From: Lachancea kluyveri NRRL Y-12651
Taxonomy: Eukaryota > Ascomycota > Saccharomycetes > Saccharomycetales > Saccharomycetaceae
Length of the DNA: 64,000 nt
Direction of reading: 5' to 3'
NCBI GenBank assembly: GCA_000149225.2
Contig: CM000690.1
Span: forward strand, 496,001 to 560,000
Below the pieces are notes generated by a model. It made no database searches. It saw only the letters and a list, made by a program, of their open reading frames with translations, and had not been told where the DNA came from. The position numbers were made by a program, and so were the translations under genes. Shown here piece by piece: positions 28,405 through 38,800 of the stretch. Numbering within the stretch: the stretch's first letter is position 1; every line of letters starts with the position of its first letter.

Positions 28405-29306
28405 TGAAAACGCCTAGGATTATAATTGATATTTTCTGGGCTGTTTATTTGGATCAATCTCTTGGATAATCCCTTAATAAATGTAGTTGAAAAGAAAGGC
28501 TTTTGGTTCCCGTCGATAAAAAAACCTGCAAAACCCGCAAAATCGAGAATAAACGGGTTTATTTTTTTGAGATTGACAAATTCATTAACTTAAAGCGTCG
28601 TTAAAACTGATGAAAAAGGTATTAAACTGTCATATTGAAATCAACTGCCAGTAACTGTGCTTTGTAACGTTTTTAAATCCATGTATACCAGTTCAGAGTA
28701 AGCTTTTCTTTGGCTTTTTTTTTTTTTTTTTTGGTATCTTGTGATGTTTTATCTAATTAGCGTCGCAAAATCCAGCCCACCGCTGATTGTTCGCACTGTA
28801 TAGTGTAGTCTGTTGATATTACATTTCACTGTATGAACGTTTGTTAGTATGTAAACGGCGTACTTTTGTCGAAACCATGCATGATTTCACGAACGCAAGT
28901 ACATCAAAAAAAAAAATTCTTCTCTTTGAGTAAAAATAGACTTTATCGCTACGTATATGCGTCCATGAGACCTTCGGTGTTTGATCCATTGAGCCTCAAT
29001 CTCTTTTATTTACTGGAGGTAGCAAAGAAAGTTACTTCCTGATGAAGATCAACTTGATAAACTTCGATATGCTTCCCTTCTTAGAAATTATCGGTACGTG
29101 CATCTTTTCAAATAGTTTTATGTCTCTAGGTTATGAGCTATGTTGAATCAGCATATCAGATAATGGAAAAGAGTATGACAAAATTTGGTCTCAATGCACA
29201 ATTGCCTATCCAAGTCCTTGATAGTGGATAGCATGGCTGGATCTAAGAAGTTGGAGCTTGCATGGCGATGAGGAAAAGTGACAGCAGCTTCGCCATTGTG
29301 TAAAAA
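28405..29306. promoter_or_regulatory. intergenic region upstream of the deaminase-like gene
   Basis: About 900 bp running to the LTR cluster. It has a T18 tract near 28715-28732 and A-tracts near 28905-28916. I see no coding frame or RNA gene. Given the LTRs and tRNA that follow, and the jump in S. cerevisiae gene numbering across this gap (YBR284 family to YBR263), it may include a rearrangement breakpoint. Confidence 0.45.
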
Positions 29307-29449
29307 TGTTGGAACGAAATGCAACTATCGACCATCAACTAGTATTCGTGTTACTAGTATATTATCACACACGGTGTTATAAGGTGACACAAAGAATGAG
29401 AAACAGTCATCTAAGTTAGTGGAAGCTGAAACGCAAGGATTGATAATGT
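29307..29449 (+). mobile_element. about 142-bp delta LTR fragment (5' part), Ty1/copia
   Basis: Begins TGTTGGAACG and runs through the TG-side part of the Ty1/Ty2-like delta LTR, stopping where the next LTR begins in the opposite orientation. A partial fossil, and the same LTR portion as the piece at 11469-11610. Confidence 0.9.
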
Positions 29450-29782
29450 TGAGAAATAGGTGAATATTGGGACAATTGTCGAGATTCCATTTTTGATTAA
29501 GGCTATAATAATTGGTATATGGTTATACTAGAAGCTCTCCTCACCTTTCTAGGAATCCAGAAAAGGGAGTCGATAATTCTACATACAATTATTCATATAT
29601 TCTCTTTCCTTTTATATGTTTCTGGTTCATTATCCTATTACATTATCAATCCTTGCGTTTCAGCTTCCACTAATTTAGATGACTGTTTCTCATTCTTTAT
29701 GTCACCTTATAACACCGTGTGTGATAATATACTAGTAACACGAATACTAGTCGATGGTCGATAGTTGTATTTCGTTCCAACA
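29450..29782 (-). mobile_element. solo delta LTR, Ty1/copia (Ty1/Ty2-like)
   Basis: A 333-bp LTR with TG...CA ends in minus orientation, apparently complete as a solo LTR. It is nearly identical to the copy at 11136-11468, so probably recent. It lies 102 bp upstream of tRNA-Cys, matching Ty1-type preference for the region upstream of Pol III genes. No internal Ty region or clear target duplication is present. Confidence 0.9.
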
Positions 29783-29884
29783 AAGTGAGATAACTAAGAA
29801 GTAACAGCTTGATAAGTTCAATTCAAGGCTTCAGCTATTAAGTGTGGGCTATACCAAAATCTTAAAAATTAAGTTTCTAGAGAA

Positions 29885-29956
29885 GCTCGTATGGCGCAGT
29901 GGTAGCGCAGCAGATTGCAAATCTGTTGGTCCTTAGTTCGATCCTGAGTGCGAGCT
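29885..29956 (+). tRNA. tRNA-Cys (anticodon GCA)
   Basis: 72 nt: acceptor GCTCGTA pairs with TGCGAGC; D-arm GGCGCAGTGGTAGCGC (box A); anticodon loop ATTGCAAAT with GCA at about 29918-29920; T-arm TAGTTCGATCCTG (box B). A T6 terminator follows at about 29960-29965. No intron. It appears to match S. cerevisiae tRNA-Cys closely. Confidence 0.97.
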
Positions 29957-30244
29957 TCCTTTTTTGCCCTCCTCCATAAAAAATCATTTCCAATGACAAA
30001 TTCTTTTTTTTATTTTTTTTTTCATTGAGCAAAGGAGTTCTGGTTAAGCTGTAAGAATCTGTTTAGTGTTTAGTTATTTATCCTTACCCAATCATAAAGC
30101 CATCGCATGTATGTATATATATATATATTTTTTCAAGTGCACGAAATATACAAATAAGCTATCAGAAAAAAAAAAACCGACACCAAAAAAGATGAGTTTC
30201 GTTTTTTTGAAGAAAAAAATGAAAAAACGTATATAGTGGCGGAA

Positions 30245-30332
30245 GACGCCTAAATAGCAGTTGGTTGATTGGCATAGAAATAGTCTCGGACGCCTAAATA
30301 CCTGTCGGTTAATCATCGTAGAAATAGTCTCT
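30245..30332. repeat. two tandem copies of a 44-bp unit
   Basis: GACGCCTAAATA starts at 30245 and again at 30289, and both copies end with GTAGAAATAGTCTC or CATAGAAATAGTCTC; a third start, GACGC, follows at 30333. The copies differ in the middle, so the duplication is not fresh. The surrounding 29957-30385 intergenic stretch also has a TA run (about 30112-30128) and A/T tracts. No gene is seen there. Confidence 0.75.
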
Positions 30333-30385
30333 GACGCTTGGGTTTGTCGTAATAAGCAAGGATTAATAAATTATTATACAGTTTA

Positions 30386-32218
30386 TTATGAAAAGTTTTG
30401 CTTTTTGTCTTCATCACCATATACTATTTCGCCTGTCACTTGATCTTCTTGCTCTTGAGCATCAATCAACTGATAAACGTCAAAATGAGAACTGTCAAAG
30501 GGTAGTATTCCCATCGTTTCACACTCCTTTTCAGAAAAGCAGTTGAAGTAATCCAATGGATCTTCCATCCTTAATTTTTCATGATGTGCCGGGAAAAAGT
30601 AGCAACATACCCAGTAGAAGACTCCAGTGACTATTGGGATAAAGAAGATATAGCCATAAAAGTAATTCATCATGGCAGTGTTTACAGGTAAATTCTCATT
30701 AGTGGAGAAAACCAGTCCTGGTATACCCAGCGAAATGCCCACCAATAGCGCTGCTACAGCACGCCAGTTAAAGCCGTGCCAATACCAGTATGCTCCCTTT
30801 GAAGATAAGGAAAAGAAATCCAGTAAAGTGATCTTTGATTTACGAACCAGGTAAAACTCGACGATGTTGATCGTCATGATCGGTGTGGTAAAGATACCGA
30901 AAGAACTCATTGCGTTCAAGAAAGAGGAAGAAGTGTTGAAAAAAGTCCACGGTTGAACAACCCAAGAGATTAGCTGCACGAACAGCGTGCCACGAGTAAC
31001 ATTGATATACTTTGGGAAAATACCGGCCAAGTCCATCCCACACGCATACCCATTTTGGGTCAAGTTTAAAAACAATTGGGAGCCGGTAAAACTAATGCCA
31101 ATGAAAAACGCAGCTGCCCTACCCTTTGCAGAATAGCTTTCACCAAGCCATTGGAAAACGATTTCATCGGGGGTCCAATAAGCGGTCCCGTACAGCTGTT
31201 GACACGCAGAGGCGCATAGCATGCCTGCCAATGAGACAAAAGTGCCTGGAAGGACAATGCCCAGGAACAACCCCCAGTAACAGCTTTTTTTACCAGACGC
31301 AAAACGAGAGTAGTCGGATTGGTTGGCAACACCTGCGGAAACACCACTATACCAGATAGTAATGGCAAACAACCACATCCACGAGCGTTTACCCGCCGAT
31401 AGCGTAACATCTTTATAGTACAACGGACCAGGCCCGCCGTTTTCGCTGATCAAATAAGCCATCATACCAATAATGGCAAACAGAGTCATAAAACAGGTCA
31501 CGATGGAGGGGATGTTGACCTTACGGGGCTTTACAAAGGCAAAGGGCATCTGTATCAACTGGAAGCATAGAAAGGAAATACAGTCTCTTTTCGTCATAGG
31601 AACCGATTCAGGGAACGTGTTTTTCATATTCATGTAATTTTTAGACCAAGAGCTGAATACCATGTTCACGCAAAGACCACCCAGCCAACTCAAGTAGCCG
31701 TAAATCACAACGGATAGACCCACACGAATAATAATACTGATGTAGGAGCCATAGATGCCGAAAAGCAGCCTTTGGTCCAAAGTGTAACCTATGTGATACT
31801 TGATACCAGGATTCGAGTTACAGATAGTAAACAGTGCGATCACCACATTTGCAATCACCAACGCGCCAATTGACTGCTGGATGTTTAAATCCAACGCAAG
31901 CAAAGCAGAGCCCGTGGAGTAGGTAGCCACAGCGAAATTTGGCAGCCCCCAATACGCAAAGTTTGACCAGAACCCCCAAGTACGTTCAGCATATGGAACT
32001 GGCTCCAAATCTGGGTTTCGTAACACCGACAACGGTTTCCCCTCATGAGGCACTTCCAGTTTCTTCAGCAACCGGCCCCAAAATGTAGAGGGTTCGTGTG
32101 CGTTTTCGAGCTGATGTTGTTCCTGAACTATAGCGATGTCATTGTTGCTCATCACTGACACTATGGCTTTAATATCATTGTTTGATAGCACACCATTTTC
32201 CAGCTTATGTTCCTGCAT
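30386..32218 (-). CDS. THI7/NRT1-family permease, copy B (NCS1 superfamily)
   Basis: A 610-residue permease related to copy A at 23856-25478. It shares VPHEGKPLSVLRNPDLEP, TWGFWSNFAYWG, ANQSDYSRFASGK, CGMDLAGIFPKYINVTRG and SSFLNAMSSFGIFTTPIM, with about 12 membrane segments. It has a longer cytosolic N-terminus (about 50 residues) and a complete acidic C-terminal tail ending GDEDKKQNFS. The family imports thiamine or nicotinamide riboside in S. cerevisiae; the substrate cannot be decided from sequence. The ATG at 32218 is the first in frame. TATATAAA (minus strand) at 32341-32334 lies about 116 bp upstream. The close relation to copy A suggests a local duplication separated by the deaminase-like gene, the LTRs and tRNA-Cys. 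Confidence 0.93.
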   Translation of the reverse strand: MQEHKLENGVLSNNDIKAIVSVMSNNDIAIVQEQHQLENAHEPSTFWGRLLKKLEVPHEGKPLSVLRNPDLEPVPYAERTWGFWSNFAYWGLPNFAVATYSTGSALLALDLNIQQSIGALVIANVVIALFTICNSNPGIKYHIGYTLDQRLLFGIYGSYISIIIRVGLSVVIYGYLSWLGGLCVNMVFSSWSKNYMNMKNTFPESVPMTKRDCISFLCFQLIQMPFAFVKPRKVNIPSIVTCFMTLFAIIGMMAYLISENGGPGPLYYKDVTLSAGKRSWMWLFAITIWYSGVSAGVANQSDYSRFASGKKSCYWGLFLGIVLPGTFVSLAGMLCASACQQLYGTAYWTPDEIVFQWLGESYSAKGRAAAFFIGISFTGSQLFLNLTQNGYACGMDLAGIFPKYINVTRGTLFVQLISWVVQPWTFFNTSSSFLNAMSSFGIFTTPIMTINIVEFYLVRKSKITLLDFFSLSSKGAYWYWHGFNWRAVAALLVGISLGIPGLVFSTNENLPVNTAMMNYFYGYIFFIPIVTGVFYWVCCYFFPAHHEKLRMEDPLDYFNCFSEKECETMGILPFDSSHFDVYQLIDAQEQEDQVTGEIVYGDEDKKQNFS

Positions 32219-33285
32219 AAGGTCGAGACGTTTGGTAGGTTGAGTTTCAGTTGAACAGAAAAGACAAAGAAAGAGAATGCTATAGCAGATCTGACAGCTA
32301 AACAGATCCCCAACAAGACATCTTTTATATAAAGCTATACTACCCTATATCTTTATCTAAACATGTTGATCTTTCAATACCGCACTGCTTTGATATGGTG
32401 GATCTCTTTCTCGGAGGATGATACCGTATTCGGTGTTTTATTGCGCTGCATTTTTCTCGGCATTTATTGCCAATTTTACGAAGCATTTCCGAGCAAATGC
32501 TACTCCGCGCTGTCACAACAGCTGAGATGTCAGGGTTTACAACGCACGAGATTAGATAAAATCATCCAGCATGAGCATTGTCAATCATAATAGTATGAAA
32601 ACTGTCACGATAGGTCGATTACGCTTTGTTTCCCCTAATGTCTCTGCGCAATGATAACGCTTCAAAATTTATCATGTCGGATATCTTCTTGCAGGATACC
32701 GGATTCCTTGGCACGTCCCTCCCTCCCTTTTCAGACTCTTTGTTCTTTGTTAACTTCGTATGTAATTATGCCAGTTACCAGGCATCTGGGTATTGACAGA
32801 TCCTTCTTACAAGTGTTTGACTCTTGCTACTCTTGTCTCTTTTAAGACAAGTGTACCTTCTTTTACAAAAGAGGTCTTCAATGCCTCCATGGTACAAGTA
32901 TTTAAGTTACACGGACTCTTGCCAGGTTATTTGTATGGCTGTAAAGAGGGAAAAAAAAAGGGCACGAAAACACATGTAGTAAAGAAGATCCGAAGCGGTA
33001 TGAATAATTTGGATACAGTGGTCTTTCTTTCCTTCTTCTATACTTTTTGTTTCTTTTTACAAGAGCAGTAGCTTTCACTAATATTTTGTAAAGCTCGAGC
33101 TCAATTGGCCATACTACTCTCTTTACCCGGAAATCAAAAGGGCCCTGGTTCGTGTATAATGACATGTGAACTTTGCCTCATCGTTTTGACGCAGTGAAAG
33201 AAAGAGGGAAGAAAAAAAAAATTCATTCTGAACATCTCCATCGGGTCTTCCATCTTGGAAAAGAAAAAACCTTCAAACACTGATA
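32219..33285. promoter_or_regulatory. divergent permease B/SHM1 intergenic region
   Basis: 1,067 bp between divergent starts, with the permease B TATA box at 32334-32341 and A-tracts near 33211-33220 on the SHM1 side. Short open frames (up to 92 codons, not all starting at ATG) have no recognisable content. No RNA gene is seen. Confidence 0.5.
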
Positions 33286-34764
33286 ATGCTCTCCAGAATT
33301 GCTTTACGCCGCTCTCCTATCACAATTGCAGCTGCTGCTCGTCGTCTACTAACTACCACTCCAAACCAAGTGTTGGTTTCCAAGCATGTCCAAGAAGTTG
33401 ACCCGGAAATGCACGAAATTCTGTGCAACGAACGTCACAGACAAAAGCATTCCATCACTTTGATTCCTAGTGAAAACTTCACTTCGAAATCCGTCATGGA
33501 TTTGTTGGGATCTGAAATGCAAAACAAGTATTCTGAAGGCTATCCAGGTGAACGTTATTATGGTGGTAACAAATTCATCGACCAAGCCGAATCCTTGTGC
33601 CAAAAGCGTGCCTTGGAGCTATACGGCTTGGACCCAGCTAAATGGGGTGTAAACGTTCAGCCATTGAGTGGTGCTCCTGCAAACCTGTATACGTACTCTG
33701 CTATTCTAGAGCAAGGTGACAGGCTAATGGGTTTGGATCTACCACACGGTGGTCATTTATCCCATGGTTACCAACTTCCAAGCGGTACCAAGATCTCTTA
33801 CGTTTCCAAGTACTTCCAAACCATGCCATACCATGTCAACACTCAAACTGGCTTGATTGATTATGACTCTTTGGACATGACTTCCAAATTGTTCAGACCA
33901 AAGGTCATCGTTGCTGGTACCTCCGCGTACGCTAGAAAGCTAGACTACAAGCGCTTTAGAGAAATCGCCGATTCATGTGGTGCGTATCTGATGAGCGATA
34001 TGGCCCACATCTCTGGTCTGGTTGCTGCAGGTGTCACACCATCTCCATTCGAGTACTCTGACATTGTTACCACAACTACTCACAAGTCCTTGAGAGGTCC
34101 ACGTGGTGCCATGATCTTCTACAGAAAGGGCGTTAGAAAGGTTACCAAGAAGGGTAAGGAGATCATGTATGACCTGGACAAGAGAATCAACTTTTCCGTT
34201 TTCCCAGGCCACCAAGGTGGACCACACAACCACACCATCTCTGCCTTGGCCGTAGCTTTGAAGCAAGCCTCTACTCCAGAATTCAAGGAATACCAAAGAG
34301 GTGTTGTTGAAAATGCCCGTATCTTTGGTGAAGAGTTGACCAAGCGCGGATTCAACTTGGTCTCTGGTGGTACTGACACCCATTTGATTTTGATTGACCT
34401 GTCCAACTTGGGGATCGATGGTGCTCGTCTGGAAACCATCTTGGAAAAAATCAACATCGCTGCCAACAAAAACACAATTCCAGGTGACAAAAGTGCTTTG
34501 TTCCCTAACGGTTTGAGAGTTGGTACCCCAGCTATGACAACCAGAGGTTTCGGTCCTGCTGAATTCGGCAAAGTCGCCGAATACATCGATAGAGCTGTGA
34601 AGATGGCCATCGGTTTGAAATCTCAAGAATCTCCAGATGCCAAGGATTCTAGAGCCAAATTGGCCAACTTCAAACAACTGTGCGAAGAAAGCGAACACGT
34701 TACCAAACTGGCCGAAGAAGTTTCTGAATGGGTCGGTCAGTTTCCTGTACCAGGTGAATTGTAA
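33286..34764 (+). CDS. SHM1: mitochondrial serine hydroxymethyltransferase
   Basis: A PLP enzyme that interconverts serine plus tetrahydrofolate with glycine plus 5,10-methylene-THF in mitochondria. The N-terminus [20 protein letters not shown] is an amphipathic presequence rich in Arg and Ala, which separates it from the cytosolic Shm2. The body starts at [10 protein letters not shown] and includes [49 protein letters not shown], the PLP-lysine motif [29 protein letters not shown] and [13 protein letters not shown]. It is 492 aa, close to S. cerevisiae (490). Codon use is clearly more biased than in its neighbours, as for a well-expressed gene, and this probably explains a long antisense open frame at 33973-34698. 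YPT10 lies convergent downstream, as in S. cerevisiae. Confidence 0.97.
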   Translation: MLSRIALRRSPITIAAAARRLLTTTPNQVLVSKHVQEVDPEMHEILCNERHRQKHSITLIPSENFTSKSVMDLLGSEMQNKYSEGYPGERYYGGNKFIDQAESLCQKRALELYGLDPAKWGVNVQPLSGAPANLYTYSAILEQGDRLMGLDLPHGGHLSHGYQLPSGTKISYVSKYFQTMPYHVNTQTGLIDYDSLDMTSKLFRPKVIVAGTSAYARKLDYKRFREIADSCGAYLMSDMAHISGLVAAGVTPSPFEYSDIVTTTTHKSLRGPRGAMIFYRKGVRKVTKKGKEIMYDLDKRINFSVFPGHQGGPHNHTISALAVALKQASTPEFKEYQRGVVENARIFGEELTKRGFNLVSGGTDTHLILIDLSNLGIDGARLETILEKINIAANKNTIPGDKSALFPNGLRVGTPAMTTRGFGPAEFGKVAEYIDRAVKMAIGLKSQESPDAKDSRAKLANFKQLCEESEHVTKLAEEVSEWVGQFPVPGEL

Positions 34765-34902
34765 ATAGCAGTGGATAGTTCAAGAAGGAAGGAAGGGAAA
34801 AAAGAAAAAAAATAAATAAATAAACAAACAAAGCAGTAGGTAAGTAAGCACCCGATAATGCCCATCACTGGCTGTGTGATCTCATTATAAACTTCTATCT
34901 GT

Positions 34903-34904
<2 letters not shown>

Positions 34905-34937
<33 letters not shown>
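34905..34937. repeat. TA dinucleotide microsatellite
   Basis: 33 bp of alternating TA between the convergent SHM1 and YPT10 genes. TA-rich elements of this kind commonly act in yeast 3'-end formation. Confidence 0.9.
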
Positions 34938-34940
<3 letters not shown>

Positions 34941-34941
34941 G

Positions 34942-35598
34942 TTAACAGCTACAACTATTCATGACTTTCTGAGAACCTAAATCTACTATACTCTTTTTGG
35001 GCCTTATCTCATTTGTTTTCTGTAGATTCTGTCTAGTAAATTTCTCCCAAGGTATCTCCTTCACAATAGTGTCGAACAATTCGTCAATTCCATCGCCCGT
35101 CTTAGCACTTACAGGAAACCAATTGTAGCCCTGGTCCTGTATATACGGTAAATTCTGTGTTTCCCTGGCCTCTGGATTGAGATCAATTTTGTTTCCGACA
35201 ATTTTTATCAGTATGCCACGTTCTTCATGTTCCCCCTCGTTGATGTATCTGTTCAACTCATCTATCCAAGATTGCGCTCTTGCAATGCTATCCTTATTTG
35301 TCACGTCAAACACAATTAAGGCAACATCCGTATTTCGATAGTACATGGGAGCCAGTGATCTATACCTCTCCTGCCCTGCCGTGTCCCATATTTCAAGTTT
35401 GATTTTTTTATCTATAGTTTCCCCAGTCTCCGGTACGATACTTTCAAGGGAAAGAGTCTTTGTCGTGAAGGCTGCACCAATCGTAGCATTACTCCTATGG
35501 AAGTTACCAGTTGTGAACCTCGTTACGATAGAAGACTTTCCAACAGATGACTCACCCAGTAGCACAAGTTTTAGCTCGCTAGTATATATAGCTCTCAT
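34942..35598 (-). CDS. YPT10: Rab-family GTPase Ypt10
   Basis: A small GTPase of the Rab/Ypt family, inferred to act at endosomal or Golgi membranes. G boxes: GESSVGKSS (P-loop, residues 15-23), TIGAAF (switch I), WDTAGQERYRS (switch II), GNKIDL and SAKTGDG. The C-terminal CSC is a geranylgeranylation site. It is 218 aa (S. cerevisiae Ypt10 199). The Gly-Ala-Ala-Phe effector loop and the SHM1 neighbour (YBR263C/YBR264C) favour YPT10 over other Rabs. It is divergent from RIF1 across 263 bp that contains a CACGTG (35711-35716) and an ACGCG (35775-35779). Confidence 0.9.
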   Translation of the reverse strand: MRAIYTSELKLVLLGESSVGKSSIVTRFTTGNFHRSNATIGAAFTTKTLSLESIVPETGETIDKKIKLEIWDTAGQERYRSLAPMYYRNTDVALIVFDVTNKDSIARAQSWIDELNRYINEGEHEERGILIKIVGNKIDLNPEARETQNLPYIQDQGYNWFPVSAKTGDGIDELFDTIVKEIPWEKFTRQNLQKTNEIRPKKSIVDLGSQKVMNSCSC

Positions 35599-35861
35599 CT
35601 TCTTCTATTTGCCAGTTTCTTATTTTTTTTTGATAATTTCATCTAATTTGAGAGATGCAGGGTCTTCATAGAAAGGTCAAAGGATGATATTGTCGTATAG
35701 TACGATGAATCACGTGTAGGAGCTACGAATTTGTCGATAACTCGGGTATCTCTATACGGTCGATATTTGCTAACGCGCCTCTCATCAGTGTTTTCCCTCT
35801 TGAAGTGCGATGAAGACGTTTCGAGTAATCTGAGAAGCTAAAGTAAGATAGTGGAGGCGTA

Positions 35862-38800
35862 ATGGCTAATACGAGAAAATCTTCAGCTAGCAATAAGAAG
35901 GTAAAGGCATTGGACCTTTTGGACAAGCACATGAACCAGAGAGCAGTTGTCAAAAGTAACAATTCTACCATTGCAACGAACGCCGATGCTGATCCGCCAA
36001 ATGTTTTCGAAATGATGAAAAATGTGTGGTTGCCTCCACCTTCAAATAATGTTTATGATAGATCTCCAACTCCTAGCCGTAACACTATCCCTTCTTCACC
36101 AGATTACTACTCTAATATCAGCCAGTCAAAAGATCAGATTCGTCGTAACAATAATGGCGACTCATCCTCTCCGATGAGAAAATCGGTTGCCTTTTCTGAT
36201 AAAATTGAATCGTCATCGATGCAAAGACCACTAAAATCTAGTCCAAAACGTTTGACTACCGGTGCAAAGCCTGGCAAATCAATTTTGAAATCGCCAAAAA
36301 TCTCTCCAAGTAGGAACACTGATAATGATCTCACACCATCGAATAAACGCAAGTTTAAAAATTTGGAGCAGTCTCCAAATCCAGAGAACACCGCGGGATC
36401 TATTAATCCACGCCAGATCGAATACTGGGTTTCTGGTGAAGTTCATGGTCTGCTGGACATAAATAGCATTGCTGAATTTAAAAGCGTTGTCGAAGGAGGC
36501 TTGCAGTTTTTAAATGATGAAGAGAACAAAGTGGCATGTTCAAGAAGATTTGAAATATATGCTACTCTTAATAATGTTATCCCAATACTGACGTCAGCCA
36601 ACAACTCGGATGTTAATAACAAGAAGATCGATGTTATTATTGATAATCTAGAAGCTATCCTAACGGTTTGTGTGCCCCATCTCTCGAGCATACAGGAAGC
36701 GCTTTTGAAGAATTCGAAAAAGGATCCTTTCGTTTCCAGACTTTACGTCCAAATAGTCAGGTTTTTTGGTTCGTTGTTAACAAACTTCAAAATAATGGGC
36801 CATGTGAAGAAGAAGCGCGATCTCCAGACAAAGCTCAAACAGGTTCTGAAACTTTCAGTTGATGCATTGCAACACAAAAACACGAACAAAGTTATGATCA
36901 CAGCACAGATCTCATTGCTCAGGGACGAAAAATTCAGTGCGTCATACCTGCCAGCATCACAGATACAATTATTTCTCCAGGCAATCGTTAACATGAAAGA
37001 AATCACCAGCACCAACTTGAACTGCGAAAAACTTCTGCTGCTTAAGAGCTTCCTCGGCAAATACCCTAAATTAATGAGCACTAACTTAAAGATGTGGCTA
37101 CCTGCGGAAGTCTTGGCAAGAATCTTAATCGACGAAGAGTACTACTCTATGAAAGTGGTAGCTACTTGTGTGTCAATATTGCTGGATCTATTGAAGAAGT
37201 GTTTGGATGATCGAAAAGTACACACCGCGATGGCTGAAATTGAAAAGGCCAAAGCTGAGGATATAATCCCGGAAAGATACTTAGCCAAACTGGCCCAAGA
37301 TGATCATCCTAAGTTTGTGCAAAAAACCATCGGCGATCTGTTGTGTGATAAAATTGAATTCTTAATTCAGGTGAAAAATGAACCCAAACTAGCCATGGAT
37401 CTTTGGCTAGCATTAACTGGGCTAATCTACAACAAGCCTCAGAAACTCGAGGAATTGACACAACCAGCCGGGTTGAAATGGTTAGCGTTAAACAACGTAT
37501 GTTTCGGACTTCAGGACTCTCAGGCTAAAAACTTGGCACTAAAGACCTGGCGTATTATCACTTATGTTGTATGCACAAACATTTCTGGGGATTCCCCTTC
37601 TAACAAGAATATAATCAAGATGGTCTTGAAGCCATTTGAAAGCATTGAATATCGAAACTTAGATCCTGGTATCAGAGACGGGATTATTTACATCGTCACC
37701 GGAATATTGTACATCACCTGCTGTGATCCTAAAGCGGTGACACCTCCAAGGTTTCAGTTTTTCTTTGAAAACCTAATCAGGCCAATGTTTTTTGATTTTC
37801 TCTTTCAAAGCGAAAGCATTCACTTATTTGAAAAGACTCAGTTGATGCTGTTTAAGTTGGTAGGTGGTTCTAACACTGAAGATCAGGATAAACGAGTTAA
37901 AAGGGACTTCAATTCTCTTCGAGTTATAGCCTCGCCAGGTGTCCAAGTCAAGGATATTCTTCCACTGCCCCAAATCGTCATTTCCAAACATTGGGAATCT
38001 TTGTTGAACCTGTCTGCGACAACTCTAGATACAAAGACATCAAACGTAAAATTTGTTTACCCGATAATCTCTACTCTGCTCAGAAGAACGCCTGCATCTC
38101 TGCAAACTTACGAAAATAGCGTCAAGTGTACCAATTTGGTCATTCATTGCATTTCTAAATGTATCGATAGCAAAATCAAACCAGAAGAAATTGACAAAAT
38201 TTCTATGAGTTTGACAAGTTCCGTGACTAAAGCATTTGGGATGATGCTTTTCCCTCAGGATAAAGCTACACCTAACTACTTTTCAAGCTTGTTAGCCGTA
38301 CTGAAAAGAGACAAAAAGGGACAACTTAAGCTGCTGAAGTTGTTTTTAGATGCATCGAGGGAAAGCATCCCTGACATTGTAATTTATGAATATTTCCTGA
38401 CATTAGACAATACGGCTGCTAATAATTACATCGCCAACGTTGTTGGTTCCAAGTTATTTCCTCCAAAAATGCCATATAACCTGTTCGAAAGCTTGCTTTC
38501 TATCGTCAACTCACTCCCAACACAAGCTGTTCTAAATAATTTTTTGGATTTGTGCACTAAAGTGAATTTTCAGGTAAATCTTCTTTCAAAATTAAACATT
38601 TTATCGTGGAAAGATGATCAAATTGCAAGTTTTGTCAAGATTTATATCCAAAAGAACAACGGGAAGTTGGATGATGACCTGTGCTTGCTTCTTAAAGATG
38701 TCCTACCTAAGCGTGAGCAAATGCTCATAGAGTTGTGCCCCATGTTGTTGAAATCAGGCTACTTTGATCTCATTAAAAATGTTATAAGCGGAAATCCAAG

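Noticed and set aside
33973-34698. 241-codon open frame antisense to SHM1
   Set aside because: It lies fully within the strongly codon-biased SHM1 gene; biased codons deplete antisense stops. The translation has no recognisable domain.
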